Assembly (NCBI GenBank): GCA_018052735.1
Contig: JAGPMT010000029.1
Span: 1-40,017 of the forward strand
Direction of reading: 5' to 3'
DNA from: Phycisphaerae bacterium
GTDB taxonomy: Bacteria; Planctomycetota; Phycisphaerae; Sedimentisphaerales; Anaerohalosphaeraceae
Length of the DNA stretch: 40,017 nucleotides
In this document: one piece after another, positions 1 to 7,486 of the stretch
Layout: every line of letters begins with the position of its first letter
How positions within the stretch are numbered: position 1 is the first letter of the stretch
The notes under the pieces: generated by a model
Told to the model about the DNA's origin: nothing
The model's database searches: none
Seen by the model: only the letters and a program-made list of their open reading frames with translations
Position numbers and translations under genes: made by a program

Positions 1-152
1 GTTTAAATACTTCATAGTCCTATAAATAAGGACGAACTGGAAATCAATAAACACCAGAACAGAGTTTTTAAAGTCCGTTTACATTATTTCGGCCTGATAG
101 AGTCGGAATAATACAAGCTTAAGAATCTACTGTTTAATTGTTCCGAATGGGA

Positions 153-181
153 TTGACAAATTCCCACTGTGTCGGTAGAGT
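153..181 (+). promoter_or_regulatory. Predicted sigma70-type promoter for the beta-propeller gene
   Basis: TTGACA at 153-158 and TAGAGT at 176-181 are separated by 17 bases. A start near 188 would leave a leader of about 75 bases before the ATG at 265. Read by eye only. Confidence 0.45.
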
Positions 182-264
182 TTAACCGGTAAGACTGCCG
201 CTTGGAAGCTGCAAACGGGTGCAGTTCGGCGGGCTTGTAATACAGCGAGTTGGAGGTTTTTCGT

Positions 265-1488
265 ATGAAAAAGTCATATCTTTTATGGACGCTTGTTATT
301 CTGCTTGCTGCAATGTCTGTTTCGGCCCAAGACTGGCCGCAGTGGCGAGGTCTGAACCGAGATGCCAAAGTCAGCGATTTCAATCCGCCGGCCCAATGGC
401 CTCAAAAGCTGCCGGAAAAATGGAAAGTGACGGTTGGTTCCGGAGATGCAACCCCTGCCTTAGTAGGGGATAAGCTCTATGTGTTCACCCGTCAGGACGA
501 TCAAGAAATTACCCGCTGTCTGGATGCCGGAACGGGGCGTGAAATTTGGAAAGACCAATACACGGCTTCTGCCGTCACAGGGGCTGCAGCCCGCCATCCC
601 GGCCCCCGAAGTTCGCTGGCGGTTGGCGACGGAAAAGTTGTCACGCTGGGAGTGGGCGGCGTTTTGTCATGTCTGGATGCTGCATCCGGCAAAATGGTGT
701 GGCGAAAAGAGCCGTTCCCGCAGTCGGTACCACGCTTTTTTACTGCAATGTCGCCGCTGATTGTCGACGGGAAGGTTGTCGCCCATCTGGGCAAAGAAGG
801 CAGCGGGGCTGTAATTGCCTATGCGCTGGCTGATGGCGAGGAAAAATGGCGGTGGGCCGACGAAGGTCCCGCCTATGCATCTCCGGTTCTGCTGACGGCC
901 GACGGTGTCAAGCAGGTTATTACGCTGACTGAAAAGAGCATTGTTGGACTTGATTTGGCCGACGGAAAGCTTCTGTGGCAGATTCCGTTTGTACCGCAGG
1001 GACGTGCCTATAATGCGGCTACCCCCATTATAGACGGCCAGACTGTCATTTATACCGGTGCAGGGCGGGGGACTTTTGCAATGAAGGTTGAAAAGAAAGA
1101 CGGAGGTTTTGCACCTGTAGAACTGTGGAGCAATTCTGAAGTTGCTGTACAGTATAATACCCCTGTGCTGAAGAATGGGCTGCTGTTCGGGCTTACCAAC
1201 GGCGGCAATCTTTTCTGTCTCGATGCAGCAACGGGCAAGACAAATTGGCTGGATACTGTATCCCGGGACCGCAGCGGTTTTGGGGAAATTGTCGATGCCG
1301 GCTCGGTTCTGCTGGCGCTGCCGAGCAGCGGGCAAATGCTTGTTTACAAGCCCAACGGCCAGCAATATGAGGAAATAGCCCAAGTGCAGGTATCTGAGAC
1401 ACCTATCTATGCCTATCCGGTGATTGCTGGTAATCGAATATTCATCAAAGACCAAGATAATATTATTCTCTATACAGTCGAAGAATAA
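265..1488 (+). CDS. Secreted PQQ-like beta-propeller repeat protein
   Basis: Predicted exported protein of 407 residues. The N-terminus is a clear Sec signal peptide (MKK, a hydrophobic stretch, SVSAQ), followed by WPQWRG, the hallmark opening of the PQQ-like beta-propeller proteins abundant in planctomycetes. Repeated blade motifs of the form CLDAxxGKxxW occur near residues 75, 145, 225 and 315. I see no catalytic residues or PQQ-dehydrogenase signature, so it is probably a periplasmic scaffold or binding protein; substrate unknown. I chose ATG 265 over an in-frame TTG at 250 because TTGGAGG at 250-256 is the ribosome binding site for 265. It stands alone, with a promoter upstream and a terminator-like hairpin downstream. 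Confidence 0.85.
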   Translation: MKKSYLLWTLVILLAAMSVSAQDWPQWRGLNRDAKVSDFNPPAQWPQKLPEKWKVTVGSGDATPALVGDKLYVFTRQDDQEITRCLDAGTGREIWKDQYTASAVTGAAARHPGPRSSLAVGDGKVVTLGVGGVLSCLDAASGKMVWRKEPFPQSVPRFFTAMSPLIVDGKVVAHLGKEGSGAVIAYALADGEEKWRWADEGPAYASPVLLTADGVKQVITLTEKSIVGLDLADGKLLWQIPFVPQGRAYNAATPIIDGQTVIYTGAGRGTFAMKVEKKDGGFAPVELWSNSEVAVQYNTPVLKNGLLFGLTNGGNLFCLDAATGKTNWLDTVSRDRSGFGEIVDAGSVLLALPSSGQMLVYKPNGQQYEEIAQVQVSETPIYAYPVIAGNRIFIKDQDNIILYTVEE

Positions 1489-1522
1489 GCAGGCAATTTC
1501 TTCATGCAAAGGCCCTCTTAAA

Positions 1523-1583
1523 AAGTCTGCGCAGCTATTAAACAGCAGATAAAAAGGTCTGTGCAGACTTGTGTTTTGGTTTT
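1523..1583 (+). terminator. Terminator-like inverted repeat after the beta-propeller gene
   Basis: AAGTCTGCGCAG (1523-1534) pairs with CTGTGCAGACTT (1559-1570), 12 bp with one G-U, and is followed by a T-rich run. The 24-base loop is long for an intrinsic terminator. It would isolate the upstream gene from the heme cluster. The rest of 1489-1831 holds a possible TATAAT at 1611-1616 without a good -35, and nothing else I recognise. Confidence 0.45.
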
Positions 1584-1831
1584 TACTTTCGAATAACGCC
1601 GGTTTTCCATTATAATAATAGCCGGAAAGAGTTGGTATTTGTTGATCTTTAATGCGGAGTATGTTGGTCGATATGGTCGGGAAGTGCAGTCACCCATTAC
1701 TGTGCAATAAGCCCGCTTGGTTTCCAGATGAATAATCGGCCTTCAAACACCGTGATAATGTTGAAGCATTAAGACAGGATAAAGTGTGGATAACTGCATT
1801 GCGGACAGAGCAATGCGGGCAGAATAGTGTT

Positions 1832-2716
1832 ATGACCGAATTGATGCTTTCAGAAAAGCTGCTTTTAGGCGGACTGATCGGATTTTCCGCTGTCTCCTCC
1901 ATTCTGGCATATGTGCAGACTATTCGGGATGCCGGTCGAATAAAGGAAGCCGTCGGCATCCTGCTTGGGCTGCAGATTGCTATGGCAGGAATGCTTTTGG
2001 GCTTGCGGGCTGCCGCTATTGAGGCATTTCCGCTTACTGGTGTTTTTGAATCTATACTGGCTGTTTTGGTATTTATTGGATTTATCATTTTATGTCTTTG
2101 GTCTTTGATGCGTCGGGTCTGGTTTTCGTCGGTGATGGCATGGACTTTTTTGGGGATTGTGCTGTTGGCTTGGGCAGCGGCAAGGCCGGTTTCTTCGCTG
2201 AATCAAACCGTGCGAACTCCTTTGGTGATAGTTCATTCCCTGTCGATGGCGATAGCCGGGGCGATGATTGTTCTGGGCGGGGCAGCGGGATTGCTGTTTC
2301 TATGGAGCCGCCGGCGTCTTAAAAGCAAGCAGCTTCTGGGGCTTTTGGGGAAAATGCCTACCATAGAAACGCTGGAGCATCTGATGTTAGCGGCTCTTTG
2401 GCTGGGTTTTGCCGCTCTGACAGCGGGGCTGGTCAGCGGCATCGGACTGGCAGCTGTTAAATCGGCACAGCTGGGCTTGACAGCGCGGGACTGGGCAGCG
2501 GATTTCAAGGTTGTACTGATTGCCGCTGCGTGGCTCGGACTGCTTGCTGTGCTTGTATTGCGGCATCTGTCGGCCTTCAGCGGGAAAACGGCAGCCCAAG
2601 CAGCGGTTTTTCTGTGTCTTGTGATTCTGTTTGCATTTGTCGGCAGCAGATTGTTCTATACATCCCGTCATCAATTTGAAATGGCTCCAGCCAATCCGCA
2701 GAGTCTGATTGAATAG
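1832..2716 (+). CDS. HemX/CcsA-like cytochrome c assembly family membrane protein
   Basis: Integral membrane protein of about 294 residues with roughly eight hydrophobic segments. It resembles the CcsA/HemX family: a conserved His in the middle (VHSLSMAIAG), a charged loop followed by LPxxETLE-like residues (MPTIETLEHL), and, where the family has W-DPK-V, a related WAADFKV. The full tryptophan-rich WWD heme-handling motif of true CcsA is not visible, so HemX is the better comparison. HemX-like genes commonly sit before hemA and are linked to control of HemA amount or to heme handling; its role here is inferred from position. The stop overlaps the region just before hemA. The start is uncertain: GTG 1784 is also in frame, with AGGAT just upstream. 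Confidence 0.7.
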   Translation: MTELMLSEKLLLGGLIGFSAVSSILAYVQTIRDAGRIKEAVGILLGLQIAMAGMLLGLRAAAIEAFPLTGVFESILAVLVFIGFIILCLWSLMRRVWFSSVMAWTFLGIVLLAWAAARPVSSLNQTVRTPLVIVHSLSMAIAGAMIVLGGAAGLLFLWSRRRLKSKQLLGLLGKMPTIETLEHLMLAALWLGFAALTAGLVSGIGLAAVKSAQLGLTARDWAADFKVVLIAAAWLGLLAVLVLRHLSAFSGKTAAQAAVFLCLVILFAFVGSRLFYTSRHQFEMAPANPQSLIE

Positions 2717-2720
2717 CATT

Positions 2721-4022
2721 ATGCAGATTATACTGGTCGGTCTTAATCATAAAACAGCGCCGGTTGATGTTCGCCAGCAGCTTGCCTGCGATGCCGAACA
2801 GGCTTCTGAAGCACTGGGTCGGCTGAAAGCCGCCTGGAGCGAATCTGAATTTTTCCTGCTGTCCACATGCAACCGCGTCGAATGCTGCGCGGTTGTCAGC
2901 CGCTCGGCAGGTCCGACGGCCGAACAATTGGCTCGGTGGCTGGCGGATTTCCGTTCAGCGCCTTTTGAGCAAATTCAACCCTGCCTTTACATCAAGACCA
3001 ATGAAGAAGCAGCGGCGCATCTGTTTACTGTAACAGCCGGTCTCGACAGCATGGTCCTCGGGGAAAGCCAGATTACTGCACAGGTTAAGGAAGCATACAA
3101 GCTGGCCTGCAGCTGCCGGACCACCGGCAAGATTCTCAATCATCTGTTTCACGAGGCCTTTCGCACGGCCAAGCAAATCATTTCGCACACTTCGATTGCC
3201 AGCCGGCGCGTCAGCGTGGCGGGAGTTGCTGTAGGATTGGCCAAACAGCTTTTTTCAGATATTCAGTCGGCCAAGATTGTCGTCATCGGAGCAGGACAGA
3301 TGGGACAGCTGCTGGTCGAGCATTTCCAGCATGAAAAATGCCGCCATGTAACAGTGGTTAACCGTTCTCCCCAGCGGAGCTGCAGGATTGCCGAAACGCA
3401 TGATTGCTCGGTTGTGGCGTGGGAGCATCTGGAAGAGGAAATTGCCCAAGCCGGCATTGTTGTAGGAGCCGCTTGCGCTGCTCAGGGGTATCTGTTCACA
3501 AAAGAACGCATCAAGCCCCTGATGCAGCAGCGGCGCAATCGAAATCTGCTCATTATTGACATTACTGTTCCCCGCAGCTTTGAGCCGGCTGTCGGTGATA
3601 TCGAAAATGTATATCTGTACAGCATCGATGATTTGGCACAGGCCGCTCAGGACAATATCAAACTCCGTGAAGGCGATCTGGAACTGGCTGTGGGAATCAT
3701 TTACGAATCGGTCAGTGCGTTTATGGATTGGTTTGGCACACATCAGGTTGGCCCTGTTATCGGCCAGATTAAAGAGGCCTTCGAAGCCATATCGGAACTG
3801 GAAATGAGGAAGTTTTTTGCCGGCCTCCGTCAGGAAGCGCATTGCAGGGAGACGATGGAAGCGTCCATCCGAAGGGTGGTCAGCAAATTGTGCCACTGTG
3901 TCATTAAGAATATCGACCTGCTGTCCCGCGAGCATGGTCCCGAAGAGGCCCAGCGCTTTGCTCAGCACATTTTGGACAATGCCCAGCAGATTATTTCTGA
4001 GGATATCAAGAAAAACCAATGA
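2721..4022 (+). CDS. hemA: Glutamyl-tRNA reductase
   Basis: Reduces glutamyl-tRNA(Glu) to glutamate-1-semialdehyde with NADPH, the first committed step of the C5 tetrapyrrole pathway. The 433-residue length is normal. Visible signatures are VGLNHKTAPVDVR at the N-terminus, the catalytic cysteine in STCNRVE near residue 50, GLDSMVLGESQI near 115, a Rossmann segment VVIGAGQMG near 190, and a C-terminal helical dimerisation region. I chose ATG 2721 over an in-frame TTG at 2709 because the family begins directly with the VGLNH strand. It is 4 bases after the HemX-like gene and overlaps ahbD by 4 bases, so these genes are very likely one operon. Confidence 0.95.
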   Translation: MQIILVGLNHKTAPVDVRQQLACDAEQASEALGRLKAAWSESEFFLLSTCNRVECCAVVSRSAGPTAEQLARWLADFRSAPFEQIQPCLYIKTNEEAAAHLFTVTAGLDSMVLGESQITAQVKEAYKLACSCRTTGKILNHLFHEAFRTAKQIISHTSIASRRVSVAGVAVGLAKQLFSDIQSAKIVVIGAGQMGQLLVEHFQHEKCRHVTVVNRSPQRSCRIAETHDCSVVAWEHLEEEIAQAGIVVGAACAAQGYLFTKERIKPLMQQRRNRNLLIIDITVPRSFEPAVGDIENVYLYSIDDLAQAAQDNIKLREGDLELAVGIIYESVSAFMDWFGTHQVGPVIGQIKEAFEAISELEMRKFFAGLRQEAHCRETMEASIRRVVSKLCHCVIKNIDLLSREHGPEEAQRFAQHILDNAQQIISEDIKKNQ

Positions 4023-5077
4023 CAAAGCACGCAGCAGACTATACCCGCACCCTCCGGCTCCTGTTCTGGGAAAGTACCGCCCGCTGCAATCTGTCCTGCA
4101 TCCACTGCCGGCGGCTGGATGCAGAGCAGACGGCTGATTTGACGACGCTGCAGGCAAAGGAGATGATGGACCAGCTGGCGGCGCTGGGCCAAGCGCAGGC
4201 CTTTATGCCGCTGCTTGTATTCAGCGGGGGGGAGCCGCTCTGTCGAGAAGATCTTTTCGAGCTGCTGGAATATGCGGCGGCTAAAGGTATTCATCGGGCG
4301 CTGGCCACCAATGGGACACTGATTGATGCCGCTGCTGCCCGAAAGATCAAATCTGCCGGCGTGCAGCGGGTCTCGGTCAGTCTGGATGGAGCAGATGCCC
4401 GGATTCATAACAAGCTGCGCCGGCAGGATGGATCTTTTGAGGCGGCTGTGTGCGGCATCAGGCATCTTCGTCACAATGATGTGCCGTTTCAGATTAATAT
4501 GACCCTAACCCGCCATAATGCCGGTCATCTGGATGCAGTTTTGGAACTGGCTTGCGCGCTGGGTGCGGCGGCGGTGCATGTGTTTGGCCTTGTGCCGGTC
4601 GGCTGCGGGCAGCAATTGGACTGTGAGCAGATGCTTTCTGCCGAAGAATACGAGCAGTTGTTAAGACATATAGCCCGCAAAGAAGAGACAGCCGGCATAG
4701 AGCTGAAAGTTACCTGTGTTCCCCACTATCAGCGGGTTATCCGTCAGGAAAAGCCGCAGCCCCGGCGGATGTCCAAAGGATGCTTGGCTGGATCAGGCGT
4801 TTTGTTTGTTAGCCACAAAGGGGAGGTTTTCCCCTGCGGCTACCTGCCGGTTTTCTGCGGCAGCATCCTGCATGGCACGCTGACGGATATATGGCACAGC
4901 AGTCCGGATTTGGCCAGAATGCAGGATGCAGGGCAATTGAAAGGCAAATGCGGAGTGTGCTGTTTTAAAACAGTTTGCGGGGGCTGCCGCGCACGGGCTT
5001 TTGCAGCGACAGGGGATTATATGGAAGCCGAACCGATGTGCATTTACCAGCCGCCGCGAAAGGACAGCCATGATTAA
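4019..5077 (+). CDS. ahbD: Radical SAM heme synthase AhbD (Fe-coproporphyrin III decarboxylase)
   Basis: Predicted to convert Fe-coproporphyrin III to heme b by two oxidative decarboxylations, the last step of the siroheme-dependent pathway. The 352-residue protein has the radical SAM cluster motif CNLSCIHC near residue 23, the SAM-binding FSGGEPL near 70, and a C-terminal SPASM-type cysteine cluster reading CGVCCFKTVCGGCRARAFA. That CGGCRARA tail followed by a GDY and a final C-x-YxP segment is what I recognise from AhbD, as opposed to peptide-modifying radical SAM enzymes. It overlaps hemA by 4 bases and ahbC by 8 bases. Assignment is from motif recall and operon context, not a search. Confidence 0.82.
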   Translation: MTKHAADYTRTLRLLFWESTARCNLSCIHCRRLDAEQTADLTTLQAKEMMDQLAALGQAQAFMPLLVFSGGEPLCREDLFELLEYAAAKGIHRALATNGTLIDAAAARKIKSAGVQRVSVSLDGADARIHNKLRRQDGSFEAAVCGIRHLRHNDVPFQINMTLTRHNAGHLDAVLELACALGAAAVHVFGLVPVGCGQQLDCEQMLSAEEYEQLLRHIARKEETAGIELKVTCVPHYQRVIRQEKPQPRRMSKGCLAGSGVLFVSHKGEVFPCGYLPVFCGSILHGTLTDIWHSSPDLARMQDAGQLKGKCGVCCFKTVCGGCRARAFAATGDYMEAEPMCIYQPPRKDSHD

Positions 5078-6320
5078 TATTTCTAAACTTTACTGCGGAC
5101 AGCTTACTCCCGGTGACTGGCTTCGATACGGCATTGAAGGCGGTCAGCGGGCCGGCGACAGTGTTCCGCAGGCGGCGTCTGAGCGAAAGCCCATCGTCGT
5201 CTGGAATATTACCAGCCGATGCAACCTGCGGTGCGTCCACTGCTACAGCAGCAGCGGTACCGATGCTGCCGACTGCGCGGCAACGACGCAGGAAGCCAAA
5301 ACTGTGCTGGATGACTTGGCCGCCTATGGTGTGCCGAGTGTTTTATTCAGCGGCGGCGAACCGCTGATGCGCGCCGATTTATTTGAACTGATTGACTATG
5401 CAGTACAAAAGGGACTGCGCGCCGTCCTCTCTACCAACGGCACGCTGATTGACGCCCAAAAGGCAAGGCAGATTAAAAATGCCGGAGTTTCTTATGTCGG
5501 TATCTCGCTGGACGGCATAGGAGAAAGCAACGACCGCTTCCGGGGGGCGGCGGGGGCGTTCGAAAAAGCAGTTGCCGGGATTCGGCATTGCAAGGATGCC
5601 GGCGTGCGGGTGGGATTGCGGCTGACTCTGACAGGCCGGAATATTGAGGACTTGGAAGGACTGTTTCATTTCTTCGAAAAAGAGGGGATTGAACGGGCCT
5701 GCTTTTATCATCTTGTTCCAGCCGGCAGGGGGCAGCGGATATATAGCGATGACCTGACCGCTTTCCAAACACGGCAGGCAGTTGAGATGATTTTGGCCAA
5801 AACCCGTGTCTTGACACAAGGCGGCCGAAAAACCGACATTCTGACGGTGGATAATCACGCCGACGGTGTTTTCCTGTATTTGAAACTGCTGGCCCAAGAT
5901 CCTGCAAGGGCTGACGAGGTCTGGAAGCTTTTGACCTGGAACGGCGGGGGCTTGGCCAGCAGCGGTGTCGGGATCGGCTGCATTGATTTCAACGGCAAAG
6001 TACACCCCGACCAATTCTGGATGCATTATGACCTCGGGGATATCCGCCAAAAACCATTCAGCGAAATCTGGAGCAATCAACAGGAGCCGCTGCTGAAGGG
6101 GCTGCGCCGCCGTCGAGACTATGTCAAAGGGCGGTGCCGGTTATGCCGCTACTTCGATGCCTGCGGCGGCAGTTTGCGGGTACGGGCTGATTTATATTAC
6201 AGCGACCCTTGGGCGCCTGATCCGGCCTGCTATCTGACTGATGAAGAAATCGGTCTGGATGAGAAAAAAAAGCAAATACTGGCCCGCAGCGGCGAAATTT
6301 ATCACCTGCCGAATGAATAA
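5070..6320 (+). CDS. ahbC: Radical SAM 12,18-didecarboxysiroheme deacetylase AhbC
   Basis: Predicted to remove two acetate side chains from 12,18-didecarboxysiroheme to give Fe-coproporphyrin III, the substrate of AhbD. The 416-residue protein carries CNLRCVHCYS near residue 50, FSGGEPLMR near 93, and a C-terminal auxiliary-cluster region CRLCRYFDACGGSLRVRA followed by DPWAPDPACYLTDEEIG, a tail characteristic of the AhbC/NirJ group. NirJ (heme d1 synthesis) is the main alternative; the adjacent AhbD and absence of nir genes favour AhbC. I chose ATG 5070 because AGGACAG lies just upstream and an earlier in-frame start at 5001 lies deep inside ahbD. AhbA/AhbB and the siroheme enzymes are not in the window. 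Confidence 0.82.
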   Translation: MINISKLYCGQLTPGDWLRYGIEGGQRAGDSVPQAASERKPIVVWNITSRCNLRCVHCYSSSGTDAADCAATTQEAKTVLDDLAAYGVPSVLFSGGEPLMRADLFELIDYAVQKGLRAVLSTNGTLIDAQKARQIKNAGVSYVGISLDGIGESNDRFRGAAGAFEKAVAGIRHCKDAGVRVGLRLTLTGRNIEDLEGLFHFFEKEGIERACFYHLVPAGRGQRIYSDDLTAFQTRQAVEMILAKTRVLTQGGRKTDILTVDNHADGVFLYLKLLAQDPARADEVWKLLTWNGGGLASSGVGIGCIDFNGKVHPDQFWMHYDLGDIRQKPFSEIWSNQQEPLLKGLRRRRDYVKGRCRLCRYFDACGGSLRVRADLYYSDPWAPDPACYLTDEEIGLDEKKKQILARSGEIYHLPNE

Positions 6321-7412
6321 CTACACCAGCTCCTCCGGACGTTCGAGAAGTTTTTTGACATAGTCCAGAAACTGCGCGGCCTCAGCGCCGTTGACGACCT
6401 TGTGGTCAACCGAGAGGGTCAAATTCATTACGGTTCGGGTTGTTGGGCGGTTATCGACCGGTATAACCATATCCTGCAGCGACCCGATGCCCAAAATACT
6501 GGTCTGGCCGGGGATGACTATCGGAATAAATGAATCCACCCCATAAGCCCCCAGATTGCTGACGCTGATGCAGCCGCCTGTCAGGTCGTCCAGCGACAAT
6601 TTATTGGCATGGGCACGGTCTATCAGGTCTCGGCTGGCTCGGCTGATTTCTTCCAATGTTTTGCTGCCGCAGTCCTTAATAATCGGCGCTGCAACGCTGC
6701 CTTCGTCAATTGCAACCGCCAAGCCGATGTCAATCCGGTCTGAAAGCTGAATACAATCGCCTGCCAGCTGGCCGGTCATGATCGGGTAATGGCCAATCCC
6801 TACAGCCAATGCCCGGATGATAAAATCATTGAAGGAATATTTAACAGAGGATTCAGCGTTTAACTGCCTCCGCAATTCGACCAGACGGGTAGCATCGACC
6901 CGCACATTTAAATAAAAACACGGTATATGCTGTTTGGACCAGACCATTTTTTCGGCGATGATCTTCTGCAGACGGGTTAAGGGAATCTGCTGCCCAAGGG
7001 CAGCCGGCGGGATTTCTTCTGCCGGTCTGCATCGCTGTTCAGCTTCGGCAGTTCGCAAGGTGTGAGCCGACAAGCCGGCTGGGGCACTCTGCTGCTGGGC
7101 AGGTGTGCTGTTGAGCAGGGCTGCCTGAACTTTCCATTCCAGCTGGGTCAGATAAGCCGGGTCAATTTCTTCGTCCGGATCCCCCAGAACCAGCAGGGGC
7201 GTATAAACCGGCACAGTCTGGCCTTCTTCTACCAGAACGGCTTTGACGGTTCCCTCCTCCGGCGATTCCATTTCCAATGTTGCCTTGTCAGTTTCTATCT
7301 CAAAAAGAATATCGCCGGCCTTAACAGACTGACCGGCATCCACGCGAATCGCCGTCAGCGTCCCTTCTCTCATGCTCTGCCCCAATTGCGGCAGCACAAC
7401 TTCTTTTGCCAT
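6321..7412 (-). CDS. 2-oxo-acid dehydrogenase E2-like dihydrolipoamide acyltransferase, short form
   Basis: Lipoate-dependent acyltransferase core of a 2-oxo-acid dehydrogenase complex, 363 residues. Residues 1-78 form a lipoyl domain with the lipoylation lysine at about K43 in ETDKATLEM. After a low-complexity linker the catalytic domain starts at about residue 140 and ends with DHKVVNGAEAAQFL, which keeps the active-site His of DHRxxDG but has Asn in place of the usual Asp. The subunit-binding domain that normally docks E1/E3 between linker and core is not recognisable. No E1 or E3 gene is present. It follows pheT on the same strand after 74 bases with its own binding site (AGAAAGGAT). The substrate (pyruvate, acetoin or branched-chain) cannot be told. 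Confidence 0.8.
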   Translation of the reverse strand: MAKEVVLPQLGQSMREGTLTAIRVDAGQSVKAGDILFEIETDKATLEMESPEEGTVKAVLVEEGQTVPVYTPLLVLGDPDEEIDPAYLTQLEWKVQAALLNSTPAQQQSAPAGLSAHTLRTAEAEQRCRPAEEIPPAALGQQIPLTRLQKIIAEKMVWSKQHIPCFYLNVRVDATRLVELRRQLNAESSVKYSFNDFIIRALAVGIGHYPIMTGQLAGDCIQLSDRIDIGLAVAIDEGSVAAPIIKDCGSKTLEEISRASRDLIDRAHANKLSLDDLTGGCISVSNLGAYGVDSFIPIVIPGQTSILGIGSLQDMVIPVDNRPTTRTVMNLTLSVDHKVVNGAEAAQFLDYVKKLLERPEELV

Positions 7413-7486
7413 TATAAATCCTTTCTGTATGCGGCGGATCCTGTCAAGCGGTTGGCCGCCTGCTATGCAGTTTAGTCCAGTGGCGG

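Noticed and set aside
667-1509. Long antisense ORF opposite the beta-propeller gene, and other overlapping long antisense ORFs.
   Set aside because: No domains; explained by codon bias of the real gene on the other strand.
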